DNA from: Agrococcus sp. ARC_14 | GTDB taxonomy: Bacteria; Actinomycetota; Actinomycetes; Actinomycetales; Microbacteriaceae | NCBI RefSeq assembly: GCF_022436485.1 | Contig: NZ_JAKUDO010000003.1 | Coordinates: 1 to 64,000, forward strand | Length of the DNA stretch: 64,000 nucleotides | Direction of reading: 5' to 3' | Shown here: positions 1 to 8,605 of the stretch, in pieces | How the letters are laid out: every line of letters begins with the position of its first letter | How positions within the stretch are numbered: the first letter of the stretch is position 1 | Notes under the pieces: model-generated | Seen by the model: the letters and a program-made list of their open reading frames with translations, nothing else | Told to the model about the DNA's origin: nothing | Databases searched by the model: none | Position numbers and translations under genes: made by a program

Positions 1-59
1 CGGTTCTGAGCGACGCGCACGACGTCCTCACGGAACTCGCGCGGGTAGGGCTTGGGCAT
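1..59 (-). CDS. IS3-type transposase orfA, 5' end only (runs off the window)
   Basis: Reading leftward from an ATG at 59 gives MPKPYPREFREDVVRVAQNR, the typical opening of IS3-family OrfA proteins, whose N-terminal helix-turn-helix binds the element ends. A clear GGAGG ribosome site lies just upstream on the minus strand. Only 19 full codons are inside the window, so whether the element is intact cannot be judged. The element's end is probably within the next 60 bases to the right, but I could not fix the terminal repeat. Confidence 0.7.
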   Translation of the reverse strand, partial: MPKPYPREFREDVVRVAQN

Positions 60-224
60 GATGACATCCTCCCAGCGGCACCTCACGGCACCACAGATCA
101 GGTGTCACCTGTCCGTGCAGCAGACCCGCGTGACTGCGCTGCAGCCGGCCGGGAGCGTCGCCAAAATGCGTTCGAAGAGCTCCGATGACGTCGGGGCACA
201 GACCGTCAAATTAGACTGCGAAGT
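60..224. other. Leader/end of the IS element plus upstream region of the acetyltransferase
   Basis: This 165-base stretch carries the ribosome site of the IS3-type orfA on its left side and then sequence of unknown role up to the acetyltransferase ATG. An imperfect GGTGTCACC palindrome near 101-110 may mark the IS end. No other gene is seen. Confidence 0.4.
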
Positions 225-1016
225 ATGAAGAGGGTTGAGCTCGTGCGAATCCAGCCACTACTGGCTGAGCGGAAGATTTTCCTAATGGGTCCGGGCGTGG
301 ATTCTATCGAGAAGACCGGCGCTGGCATGGGCCAATATTTGTCGTATACTGAGGACCTCGAACTGGAGCCGTACACGACGTTTTATGGCTCTGGCAGGAA
401 TGTTCTTCACAGCGTCGGTGCGTTCTCGTACACCTTTGGCATCGAGAGCGCCCACCTCATCAAGATCGGCCGCTACTGTGCCGTCGCCAAGGGTCTAGCT
501 GTGATGGGAAACGATCACCCCCACCAATGGGCTGCCTTGTCCACTGTTTTCTACACGAACTGGATCGCGACACGCGACTACGTTGCTGCAAGCGGTTCCC
601 ACATGACCCGGCACTTTTTCGAGCCGCCTGCCCCCGTGTGCAGTATCGGTAATGACGTGTGGATTGGTGAGAATGTCACCCTAGCCCGCGGCGTCAGGAT
701 CGGCGACGGGGCTGTGGTAGCTGCCAATGCGGTGGTCACGAAGGATGTCGCGCCCTACACCATCGTCGGAGGTGTCCCGGCAAAGATCATTAAAAGTCGC
801 TTCCCCGAAGAGTTGGCGTCGCGAATGCAGTCGACCGCTTGGTGGCGTTTTGGGCCCGATGTCATATCTGCCCTCCCGGTGGATGATCCGGAAAAATTCG
901 TGTCGGAGATCGAGACCGGCCGCCTAGCGGAGGAGTCCCCGTATTCCCCTGTGCCTCTGACCGCTAAAGATATTGACGAATACGCGGCACAATGGGGCCC
1001 TTCGGACATTCGGTAG
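225..1016 (+). CDS. CatB-like hexapeptide O-acetyltransferase
   Basis: The 263-residue product belongs to the left-handed beta-helix (hexapeptide) acyltransferases of the CatB/xenobiotic type, which use acetyl-CoA to acetylate sugars or antibiotics. Visible are an IGRYC segment near residue 83, NDHPH (the likely His-containing catalytic region), and the C-terminal coil [11 protein letters not shown]...[18 protein letters not shown]. The protein is longer than a standard CatB (about 210 residues), with an extra N-terminal region and a C-terminal tail. A second member of the family lies at 20175-20957, and both are best read as tailoring enzymes of the surface polysaccharide. It is isolated from the main cluster by maltokinase and SGNH genes and flanked by IS debris; third codon positions are visibly less GC-rich than in those neighbours. 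Confidence 0.85.
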   Translation: MKRVELVRIQPLLAERKIFLMGPGVDSIEKTGAGMGQYLSYTEDLELEPYTTFYGSGRNVLHSVGAFSYTFGIESAHLIKIGRYCAVAKGLAVMGNDHPHQWAALSTVFYTNWIATRDYVAASGSHMTRHFFEPPAPVCSIGNDVWIGENVTLARGVRIGDGAVVAANAVVTKDVAPYTIVGGVPAKIIKSRFPEELASRMQSTAWWRFGPDVISALPVDDPEKFVSEIETGRLAEESPYSPVPLTAKDIDEYAAQWGPSDIR

Positions 1017-1119
1017 GGTGAGGCACGTCGGGAGAGCGTGAGCGGGTGGGGGTCGAGGCCCCGAGGTTCGGTAGTGCCAACCACCCGATCTGATCCGAGG
1101 ACCTCGACGTGCTCAACGG

Positions 1120-1815
1120 GCTCAGCGCATTGGACGGTGTAGTAGCGGTCTGAATCCGCCGGCTTCGAGCAGTGTCCTGCCGATTTGGTCGGGTTGCGGA
1201 GGCTGAGAGCGGAGCCGCGGAGGTGTTCGAGGCGGCCGTTCATCGCCTCCGTCGGGCCGTTCGAGGTGCCGGGTCGGTGGAACTATGCGAGCACGTCGGA
1301 GGCGCCATGCTTCAGCGTACGTCCGAGTGTGATCACCTCGCGCAGCGCCGCGGGGACGCCGGCGCTGACCGCGTCGATCGAATCGACCATCAGCTTCTTT
1401 CCCCAGCCGGGTCGGGTTCGCGGTAGGCGTCGACCATGTGCTGGTAGAGACTCCAGGTAACCTCGACCGCCGCGTGCCGATCGTCGGCGGACAGGGCGTC
1501 GAGGCGCTGCTGCTGCCGATCTGTGGGGAACCCAGCGCCGGTGTGGAGCGGGCGGCGGGCGGCGTAGAGCGGATCGCCCTTCCGGCCGCGGTGGCCGCAG
1601 AGCTGTTGCTGCACGCGGCGCCGCCAGCCATCGAGCGCGTTGCCGGCGAGGCGGACGACATGGAACGGATCCATGATGTCGACCGCCGCCGGCAGTTCCG
1701 CCGAGGAGGCGGTCTTGAACACCTGAAGGCACAATCGGGCAACCTCTCGACCAACTATCTGCGGCCTGCTCATGAGCGCTGACTGCACGAGCGCGTCGAG
1801 GCGAGCGCCGGAACT
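1120..1815 (-). pseudogene. ISL3-family transposase remnant, truncated and frameshifted
   Basis: Three overlapping minus-strand frames each hold a piece of one ISL3 transposase. The first has VDIMDPFHVVRLAGNALDGW followed by an RGRKGDPLY segment; the second has MVDSIDAVSAGVPAALREV and ITLGRTLK; the third has NGPTEAMNGRLEHLRGSAL; a return to another frame gives LLEAGGFRPLL near the C terminus. At least two frameshifts are needed to join them, and the N-terminal half is missing, so the gene is dead. Edges are approximate. It abuts the start of the maltokinase gene. Confidence 0.8.
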
Positions 1816-1868
1816 CACGCGCACTGCCCCATAGCCAGCACCCCGCCACACCTGGCATCGTGACCCCC

Positions 1869-3215
1869 ATGAGCGCACAAACACCCAGCGCCGCTAGCGG
1901 TTACGACGACGCGGCCGTCATCGATGCCATCGCAGGCTGGATGACGACCACCCGCTGGTACCCGCTGAAGGGCCAGCAGGTCGATGTCACGCTCGAGCGC
2001 GCGTACGACCTGGGCGACGCGGCGATCCTGCTGCTGCGCGCCGGCGACACTCTGCTGCAGGTGCCTGTCGCGTGGCGCGACGAGCCTGGCCCCGCGGCGA
2101 TCGCCGAGCTCGACGGGCGCTGGCTCGTCGATGCGACGCACGACGCGGATGCGGTGCAGGCGATCATCGAGGTCGCCGCGGGCACGCGCATGGCCGATGG
2201 CCTCACTGGCGAGGCGACGAGCGAGCCAGCGCCCGCAGGCGAGATCCGCGTGATCGCTGGCGAGCAGTCGAACACGTCGATCATCGGCGGCGGCGAGCAG
2301 CCGTGGATCGCGAAGGTGTTCCGCGTGGTCTCCCCCGGTGACAACCCGGATGTCGTGGTGACGGGCGCGCTCACGCGCGCCGGTTGCGAGCCCGTGCCGA
2401 GGCTGCTGGCCTCGATCAGCGCCAGTTGGCCGGCGGGAGAGGCCTTCGTGAGCGGCCACCTGCTGGCGGTCTCGTCGTTCGTCGCCGGCGGCGAAGATGG
2501 CTGGGAGCTCTTCCGCCAGCACGCGCTTGCCACCCTGCGCGGCGAGCAGCCCGCGCTGCCCGATGCGGCCGCGCTGGGCGCCGCCGTCGCGACCGTGCAT
2601 CGCGACCTGGCGGATGCGATGGGGTCGGCCGAGGCGTCGGAGGCCGACGCCCTGCGCTTCATCACCGGCCTCGAGCAGCGCCTCGCCTGGGCGCGCGAGC
2701 AGGCGGCCGGGGTGCTGGCCGACGTGGATGACCAGCTGGCGGCCGCGGGCGAACGGCTGCGCGAGGTGCGCGCGCTCGGGCAGCTGCAGCAGATCCACGG
2801 CGACCTGCACCTGGGCCAGGTGCTGCGCGCCGCCGACGGCAGCTGGGCCATCATCGACTTCGAGGGCGAGCCGCTGCGCCCGATGCACGAGCGCATGGTG
2901 CGCGAGCCGCCGCAGCGCGACGTCGTCGGCATGCTGCGCTCGTTCGACTACGCGGCCGGATCCGCGCTGCAGGAGCTGCCGGAGGCCGATGGCGCCGCCG
3001 CCGGAGACTGGGTGCACGCCCGACAGCAGGAGTTCCTGTCGGGCTACGCGGATGCGCTGGGTCCCGTCGACGAGCGCGATCCGGTCTTCGTCGCCCTGCT
3101 GCTCGACAAGGCGCTCTATGAGGTCGTCTACGAGCTCAGCAACCGCCCCACCTGGGTCTCGGTCCCCCTGGAGGCCGTCCGAGCCCTCGTCACCCCGCCA
3201 GACCCCGTAGGTTGA
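1869..3215 (+). CDS. mak: Maltokinase
   Basis: The product (448 residues from this ATG) phosphorylates maltose with ATP to maltose-1-phosphate, the donor made for the GlgE alpha-glucan route. Seen are the N-terminal cap domain (RWYPLKGQ near residue 25), the Brenner-type catalytic motif HGDLHLGQ at about 310, the metal-binding DFEGE, and a characteristic RDVVGMLRSFDYAA stretch. A GTG nine bases upstream (1860) is an alternative start; neither has a Shine-Dalgarno, and CATCGT lies 7 bases before the ATG, fitting leaderless transcription. No treS, glgE or glgB partner is present; an ISL3 remnant borders it instead. The stop falls in a REP-like repeat. Confidence 0.88.
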   Translation: MSAQTPSAASGYDDAAVIDAIAGWMTTTRWYPLKGQQVDVTLERAYDLGDAAILLLRAGDTLLQVPVAWRDEPGPAAIAELDGRWLVDATHDADAVQAIIEVAAGTRMADGLTGEATSEPAPAGEIRVIAGEQSNTSIIGGGEQPWIAKVFRVVSPGDNPDVVVTGALTRAGCEPVPRLLASISASWPAGEAFVSGHLLAVSSFVAGGEDGWELFRQHALATLRGEQPALPDAAALGAAVATVHRDLADAMGSAEASEADALRFITGLEQRLAWAREQAAGVLADVDDQLAAAGERLREVRALGQLQQIHGDLHLGQVLRAADGSWAIIDFEGEPLRPMHERMVREPPQRDVVGMLRSFDYAAGSALQELPEADGAAAGDWVHARQQEFLSGYADALGPVDERDPVFVALLLDKALYEVVYELSNRPTWVSVPLEAVRALVTPPDPVG

Positions 3216-3250
3216 GGAGCGCGCGGGCGCAGCCCGCTCGCGTCACGAAA
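3208..3250. repeat. REP-like palindromic element (GAGGAGCGCGC...GCGTCACGA type)
   Basis: The core GAGGAGCGCGCGGGCGCAGC followed by CCGC and CGTCACGAAACC is the same unit as at 4037-4078, and is close to units inside the cydDC gene (37901-38010). It spans the maltokinase stop codon and the gap to the next gene. Confidence 0.75.
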
Positions 3251-3268
3251 CCGGAGCCCCGCACGCAC

Positions 3269-3982
3269 ATGTCCCGCCGCGCCATCACCCTCACCGCGAT
3301 CGCCTCCGCCTTCGTCGTCCTCGTGCTGACGATCATCCTGTGGCCGCGCACCCCTGAGCGCCCTGCCGCCGACGAGACGACTCCCGCCGCCGAGCCGCCC
3401 GCCACCCGGCCCGTCGCCGTCTTCATCGGCGACTCCTACACGGTCGGCGCGGGCACGACGCTGAGCGGCACGGGCTTCCCCGTCATCCTCGGCACGCTTC
3501 GCGATTGGGAGATCGTGAACCTCGGCGTCTCCGGCACGGGCTACGCCAAGAGCCACGACGCGAGCTGGTGCGAGACGGGCGGCTGCCCCGACTACGCGGG
3601 CGTGATCCCGGATGCGGTCTCCTACGATCCAGAGGTCGTGGTCGTCTCCGGTGGCCGCAACGACCTCGCGCGCAGCACGGCCGAGCTCGAGCCCGCCGTC
3701 ACCGAGTTCTACACGCAGCTGCGCGAGGCGCTGCCCGATGCGCGCATCATCGTCACATCGCCCATCTGGGACGACCCGCCGCCGCCGCGGGCGCTGCTCG
3801 AGCTGAGCGACATCGTGGAACGCGAGGCCGACCGCATCGGTGCCGAGTACCTCGACCTGGGCGACCCGCTCGAGGGTCGCCCCGACCTCATCGCCTCCGA
3901 CGGCCTGCACCCCAACGAAGATGGCTTGCAGCTCATCGCCGAGCGCATCGACGAGCTCCTCGGCGATCCGCTGGTCGAGTAG
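3269..3982 (+). CDS. Membrane-anchored SGNH/GDSL hydrolase
   Basis: From the ATG at 3269 the product has 237 residues: a short basic stretch, one hydrophobic helix (about 6-26), a Pro/Ala-rich linker, then an SGNH hydrolase domain. The nucleophile block is FIGDSYTVGAG (Ser about 55), SGGRNDLA supplies the Asn block, and the Asp/His pair is in ASDGLHPNEDG. Such enzymes deacylate or deacetylate cell-surface substrates; the substrate here is unknown. The frame is open to 3212, but that part is repeat DNA, so the later start is preferred. Its last codons and stop (V-E-stop) lie in a REP-like repeat. Confidence 0.82.
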   Translation: MSRRAITLTAIASAFVVLVLTIILWPRTPERPAADETTPAAEPPATRPVAVFIGDSYTVGAGTTLSGTGFPVILGTLRDWEIVNLGVSGTGYAKSHDASWCETGGCPDYAGVIPDAVSYDPEVVVVSGGRNDLARSTAELEPAVTEFYTQLREALPDARIIVTSPIWDDPPPPRALLELSDIVEREADRIGAEYLDLGDPLEGRPDLIASDGLHPNEDGLQLIAERIDELLGDPLVE

Positions 3983-4078
3983 CGGACGAAGTCCGCGTAT
4001 CGAGACCCCTTCGCCGGTCGAGTAGTCCCTCCGCTGGTCGAGGAGCGCGCGGGCGCAGCCCGCACGCGTCACGAGACC
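3972..4078. repeat. Two or three tandem REP-like palindromes
   Basis: The segment reads GCTGGTCGAGTAG, a short stem, CGTATCGAGACC, then another GGTCGAGTAG and a GCTGGTCGAGGAGCGCGC unit ending CGTCACGAGACC. Both unit types recur elsewhere in the window (32880-32990, 37901-38010, 48812-48850). The first TAG is the stop codon of the SGNH hydrolase. Confidence 0.8.
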
Positions 4079-4083
4079 AAGAA

Positions 4084-4111
4084 GCGCCGCCCCCAATACG
4101 GGAAACGGCGC
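4084..4111 (-). terminator. Possible terminator of lsr2
   Basis: Arms GCGCCG and CGGCGC enclose a 16-base loop, and on the minus strand the stem is followed by CTTCTTGG. It lies 19 bases past the lsr2 stop. The U-tract is weak. Confidence 0.4.
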
Positions 4112-4129
4112 CTCTCTCAACTATCGCTC

Positions 4130-4465
4130 TCAGCGATTCCGGTACTGCTCCACAATGTCCCCCGAAATGCGCCCGCGCGAGGCAACCTTCAGCCCTTGCG
4201 ACTCGGCCCATTCGCGAATAGCGGCGGTCTCTGAGCTGCCGCCGCCACGAGGGGCATTGCCACCCGTCTTGCGGCGTCCCGAGACACGGCGGGATGCGCG
4301 CACGAAGCGTTCGAGCGTCTCGGCGAATTCCTCGACGTGCTCGTTGGTGAGGTCGATCTCATACTCGGCCCCGTCGAAGGCGAAGCGAACGGTGCGGCCT
4401 GCGCCGTCATCGATGCTGTCACCCGAGAAGTCGTCGACGAGTTGAACGTAAGTCTTCTTTGCCAT
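4130..4465 (-). CDS. lsr2: Lsr2 nucleoid-associated protein
   Basis: The 111-residue product matches Lsr2, the actinobacterial H-NS analogue that bridges DNA and silences AT-richer foreign genes. It begins MAKKTYVQLVDDFSGD (dimerisation domain about 1-60), has a Gly/Arg linker (63-78) and a C-terminal DNA-binding domain with the minor-groove motif RGR at 97-99. The longer open frame (to 4570) is not needed, since the usual family start is the ATG at 4465. It stands alone at the border between core-like GC-rich DNA and the lower-GC polysaccharide island, the kind of DNA Lsr2 binds. Confidence 0.93.
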   Translation of the reverse strand: MAKKTYVQLVDDFSGDSIDDGAGRTVRFAFDGAEYEIDLTNEHVEEFAETLERFVRASRRVSGRRKTGGNAPRGGGSSETAAIREWAESQGLKVASRGRISGDIVEQYRNR

Positions 4466-4628
4466 GGCGAAAAAGATAGCGCACATTCCTGCGAGATCCC
4501 CCATCAAAGTGCGAACTGATCTGCCTGCACCAGAGTTGCTTTTAGATGCAACACGTCGGGCATGGGCCAATCGAGCTCAGACACCCATCCTCACTGACCG
4601 ATGTCCCGGCACTCACCCACCAGCCGCA

Positions 4629-4862
4629 TCAAGGTAAAAGATTCGCCAACTTGCCCGCAGACGCAACACTCCGCTGCAGCCCTGACACCAAAGCCGCGCG
4701 AGCGCCCCGATCGCTAGCGATCGTCTCGATGGCAGCGACCACCGCGTTGCGGTCCGTGGTCGACGACCGCAAACCTTTGGCATCCGGTTCGTGGGCCGCT
4801 TCCGTGCGGCGCGCAGTCCACTTCTTGCCGCCGCGCGCACCGCTCGAGGCGTCGACCGCGAA
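4629..4862 (-). pseudogene. Open, in-frame continuation beyond the FkbH-like stop; possible gene remnant
   Basis: Immediately after the TGA of the FkbH-like gene the same frame stays open for 77 more codons, with coding-like residues (VVAAIETIASDRGARAALVS, then GLQRSVASAGKLANLLP and a stop). I do not recognise a family. It may be the tail of a lost gene fused by deletion, or chance in GC-rich DNA. No start codon with a ribosome site is seen. Confidence 0.2.
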
Positions 4863-6350
4863 TCAATTCGCAACCGACCGCAGGTCCGCCAGCTTCTCAG
4901 CGACCAACTTGGAGATTCCAATGAGCAGATCTCGCGAGAAATGACGGGGGTCCTCGATCGAACCCACAGATTCCACGGAAGAGATCTCCACGATGCGGAC
5001 ACGTGGTCGCTCGCTGGCAATCGCACGCCAAACATCGTTCTTCTCTCCGTAGAGCGAGCGCGTCAAACCTTCGCCCTCCCTCTCTACGACGAAGTCTTCG
5101 GTAGGCAGCACAACGACGAGATCGCTACCCTTTGCGGCGGCAGCATCCGCGAGCGCAAGGGCGGCCACTCGATATCGCTCGACTCCCGGATCGACCGAAC
5201 CCGGCCAATAGTTGCTGTTGTAGTCAACGAATGCGCCATATACCATGACCGGACGCCACTCCCCAGGGAAGTGGCTGGTTGCAGCGAATCGGTTCAGCGA
5301 AAACACTCGCGGCCAGTTGTCAAAGTCAATTGAATCGCCAGCGGCCATATAATGCGCAATTGCAGCGGATTGGCAGTTTGCCATGACTCGCACCGTGGAG
5401 TCGGCATCTACCTGGCTGGTCGCTTCCGCTACGCGCTCGCGCGCTTCATCTGAGTCTGGATCGACCAATGTGATCCAGTCTGGAAAGCTCGGTTCAACAG
5501 GAAAGTCTTCGTCGACCAGCAACGTAGTCTTCTGCATGACACTCGCCAGCGCCGACTCGATGCCCATGTTCATGGTTCGACAGGAGAACGTGAATTGGTC
5601 CAGCCGTCGCCGGAACGCCACGGAGGCAAACCCCACAAGGCCGTGATTTCCGTAGTTGTCCCAGACCACGGCCGAGAAAGTAAAGTGACGGGTTGATTCG
5701 ATAATAATGTCCGTCATTGAGCCCTCGGGCACCCGAGTCTTCAGGAAGTTCAACTGATTGGTTCGGTTGATGAGTTCCTCGATCCGCCGGGCATGTGGCA
5801 GGTTGTCGGTGCGCTCCAAAACAACCATCTTGATTCCGCATTGACGAAGGAAGTCCTCGTTCGTGCCTTGAACGGAGTCGCGATCCTGACGCTTGCGCTC
5901 CAACATGCGGTATCGTGCGAGTCGCGATGACCCGCCGCGAGTCTGCTCGACGGTGTCGGCGAGAAAGTTATCGAACACAGCCTCACGGGAGTCCATGGCA
6001 ACGATGCCAGGGCAAGCATGCTCGACCTCGCGAAGATTGAGTTCGTTGTCGTCGGCGAAAACTACGTCGGGAAATCTAAGCGACATGTCTTCCACGATGC
6101 GTTTGACGAGAGCTCCCTTTGGCTCGAAGGCTATCTCCGAGAAAACAAACAAGTCGTCTAGGCCCAGTTCCTTCAGCTTCGCTTCGGCAACCATTGGGTC
6201 GTTCTTCGAACAAATCGAGTTCACAACGCCCTGTTCGTTGAGAGCACGGATCGCGTCGACTCTTGACTCGATGATGCGCACCTCGTCACCCTCGGCCAGC
6301 GTGCCGTTCCAGAGCGTGTCGTCGAGATCCCAGATTATGAGCTTCAGCAT
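4863..6350 (-). CDS. FkbH-like HAD-IIIC protein with C-terminal WcbI-like segment
   Basis: The 495-residue protein starts MLKLIIWDLDDTLWNG, with HAD nucleophile D8 and acid/base D10, and VVFADDNELN near 97-105 for Mg binding. Residues about 160-275 form the GNAT-like half usual in FkbH (LINRTNQLNFLKTR, WDNYGNHGLVG). FkbH relatives load glyceryl groups onto carrier proteins or act in surface glycan clusters; no carrier protein is seen nearby. Residues about 318-495 are extra and contain VRVMANCQSAAIAHYM, resembling the GNCQ motif of WcbI-type capsule enzymes. An upstream ATG at 6440 is possible, but family alignment favours 6350. Confidence 0.75.
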   Translation of the reverse strand: MLKLIIWDLDDTLWNGTLAEGDEVRIIESRVDAIRALNEQGVVNSICSKNDPMVAEAKLKELGLDDLFVFSEIAFEPKGALVKRIVEDMSLRFPDVVFADDNELNLREVEHACPGIVAMDSREAVFDNFLADTVEQTRGGSSRLARYRMLERKRQDRDSVQGTNEDFLRQCGIKMVVLERTDNLPHARRIEELINRTNQLNFLKTRVPEGSMTDIIIESTRHFTFSAVVWDNYGNHGLVGFASVAFRRRLDQFTFSCRTMNMGIESALASVMQKTTLLVDEDFPVEPSFPDWITLVDPDSDEARERVAEATSQVDADSTVRVMANCQSAAIAHYMAAGDSIDFDNWPRVFSLNRFAATSHFPGEWRPVMVYGAFVDYNSNYWPGSVDPGVERYRVAALALADAAAAKGSDLVVVLPTEDFVVEREGEGLTRSLYGEKNDVWRAIASERPRVRIVEISSVESVGSIEDPRHFSRDLLIGISKLVAEKLADLRSVAN

Positions 6351-6753
6351 ATGTCGATAGTAACCGCCCTCGGCTTCACAGGCGACCGGCTCGACAGCCC
6401 AGAATCGGCCATCGATGTTCTGGGTCGCAGTTCGAGTCACGTTTGTTGAGCACGAAAGCTGGACGACGAATCGACGACGCCGGGCGATGGCCTTAGGTAT
6501 CTCGGGACGACCCCACCAGGAAGCACCATGTTCCGCAGCATCGCCTGACTCTGGGCTGCGCTACCGTCGGAGTCGACTTGGCCGGACGACAATTTCCTCG
6601 ACGGTCGGCCGCCAAACTACACCCCTTGGAATCTCGCCGCGGCCCGCGTACTCGTTGCGGTTCCCAAGACGCGCGACGGAACTGCCTCTCGTCGTTTGAG
6701 CCGCGTCAGGCCGCGGCGCAGCTGCACTGAGGCGGGGGTGGGAGGATCGCCTC
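6351..6753. other. Divergent intergenic region, 403 bases
   Basis: It separates the leftward FkbH-like gene from the rightward glycosyltransferase and must hold both promoters. I see a GGGAGG ribosome site 5' of the ATG at 6754 and no supported gene or strong repeat. Confidence 0.5.
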
Positions 6754-8526
6754 ATGTCACATCACGAACCCCGCCTTCGTACGCTGCGGACAGGAGTTTC
6801 GCGAGCAATCCGGTTGGGGGGCAACGTGGCTATGGCGACGAATACCGCCATGAACTCCCTGGCCAACGATCCTGTGACATTTGGCATCCAGGTCGCCCGT
6901 CGGTTTCCCGCTGCTCGCGAGCCGCTTCTCGCAGCGTCTCGGTTTGCTCGCGGAGCCGACCAACAGATCGTTCAGGTCTGGCTCGCCGGCAACCTAGTTG
7001 CGACTCGCGCCCTTCTCGACGAGCTTGCAGGTGCGGGTACTTTGAGTCGTTTCGCCGCCGAGATCGCGCACGCCGCCGGCAGGCCGGAACTGGTGGTCGA
7101 CGACGCGCAGGTACATCCACTCCCTCGAGCGCGTGCAGCCTGGCAGCTAGGCGACGCCTCCCTGGCCATTCGGCTACTCGAGGAACATGCACCGACATCA
7201 CGGCTACACCGGACTCTACGGGCGGAGATTGCGCTTGTGACGCCGGGCAATCGCCTGTGCTGGGCAGCGCCTAACTCCGCTGATAGCCGCGCTGACCGCT
7301 CGGGAGTGCTGCACCTGCTAACAAACTCCCTGCCTCACACGCAGTCCGGATACACCATGCGGTCCCATGCGGTGCTGCTGGCACAGCGAGATGCGGGCCT
7401 TGCGCCGACCGCGATGACACGCAGCGGCTACCCGGTCATCGTGGGCGGCCTAAGCGCATCAGCCGTCGATGTCATCGACGGGATCGAATACCGCCGTGCG
7501 TTGCCGACAAGGCTGGCGTCGACCCCCGACGGCAGGCTCGTCCAGCAGGCGGATGCCCTGGCGCAGCGCGTATTAGACGTCAGACCCGCTTTTCTGCAGA
7601 CGACTACTCACTATCTCAATGCTCTTGTTGTGCGCGAGGTCGCCGAGCAAATCGGGCTCCCTTGGGCGTACGAGGTGCGAGGGATGCTCGAGCAGACTTG
7701 GGTTGCAAGCCTCGGCTCGGACGTGGCTCGTGAACGTGCTGCCGCGAGCTCGCGCTTCCGACTGACTCGCGAGCGCGAAGCGGAGCTCGCGAACGCTGCG
7801 AATGCCGTGTTCACCCTTTCGAGCAGCATGAGGGACGATCTGGCCGCGCGCGGAGTCAGCCGTGAAAAAATCACTTTGGTGCCAAACGGGATCGATGCTT
7901 CCCAGCTCACACGGCAGCCCCCGGCGCCGGCCGATGCGCGACAATCTTTGGGTCTGCCTCGCACTGGCTTCTGGGTTGGCTCCACGTCCTCACTGGTCGA
8001 CTATGAAGGTTTCGAGGTGCTCCTTGAGGCAGTTCGAATCGGTCGCACGATGGGGCACGACATTCGGGCACTCATTGCCGGCGATGGCGTGGCGCGACAG
8101 TCGCTCGAGAGCCAGATCTCGGCCTCCGGCCTGACCGGCTCGGCGATACTCGCGGGTCGCGTTCCGCGCACAAAGATCGCCGCTTATCGTGACGCGCTTG
8201 ACCTCTTCATCGTACCTAGGCTCGATCGAGCAGTAACCCGCACGGTATCGCCGCTCAAGCCAGTCGAAGCAATGGCGAGCGGTCGCCCCCTTCTCGTGAC
8301 CGCTCTCCCTGCCCTACTGGAGACCATCGGCGCAGACCTACAGGACTTGGGTGCAGCGGTACCACCAAACGATGCACTTGCTCTCGCCAATCGCATTGTG
8401 GCGCTGTCGCTCGACCGCAGCGCTCGAGATCAGATGGTCAAGCTTGGGCGGCTCCGAGCCTCTGCCCTAACTTGGCCCGCCATCGGTGCAACTTACCGTC
8501 GCACCCTCACTATTGTCGGCTCGTAA
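6754..8526 (+). CDS. Glycosyltransferase family 4 protein
   Basis: The 590-residue product has an unusual N-terminal extension (about 1-185) without a recognised domain, then a GT-B fold. Landmarks are LTNSLPHTQSGYTMRSHAVL (acceptor domain start, about 200), VPNGID (about 395), and the donor-site block SPLKPVEAMASGRPLLVTALP near 515 with the family's conserved Glu. GT4 enzymes move a nucleotide-activated sugar onto a growing glycan at the cytoplasmic face. A GGGAGG site precedes the ATG. It heads a rightward set with the ABC exporter and the epimerase. Confidence 0.85.
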   Translation: MSHHEPRLRTLRTGVSRAIRLGGNVAMATNTAMNSLANDPVTFGIQVARRFPAAREPLLAASRFARGADQQIVQVWLAGNLVATRALLDELAGAGTLSRFAAEIAHAAGRPELVVDDAQVHPLPRARAAWQLGDASLAIRLLEEHAPTSRLHRTLRAEIALVTPGNRLCWAAPNSADSRADRSGVLHLLTNSLPHTQSGYTMRSHAVLLAQRDAGLAPTAMTRSGYPVIVGGLSASAVDVIDGIEYRRALPTRLASTPDGRLVQQADALAQRVLDVRPAFLQTTTHYLNALVVREVAEQIGLPWAYEVRGMLEQTWVASLGSDVARERAAASSRFRLTREREAELANAANAVFTLSSSMRDDLAARGVSREKITLVPNGIDASQLTRQPPAPADARQSLGLPRTGFWVGSTSSLVDYEGFEVLLEAVRIGRTMGHDIRALIAGDGVARQSLESQISASGLTGSAILAGRVPRTKIAAYRDALDLFIVPRLDRAVTRTVSPLKPVEAMASGRPLLVTALPALLETIGADLQDLGAAVPPNDALALANRIVALSLDRSARDQMVKLGRLRASALTWPAIGATYRRTLTIVGS

Positions 8527-8605
8527 CCGTCAGTGTGGGACCATGGTGCGGCGTGCAGTGCACGCGCCTCCGGCTCGCCCCCTCACAGATTGCCCAGGAC
8601 CTCGG

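Noticed and set aside
1120..1815. Programmed frameshift in the ISL3 transposase
   Set aside because: ISL3 transposases are single-frame; several shifts in both directions and loss of the N-terminal half mean decay.
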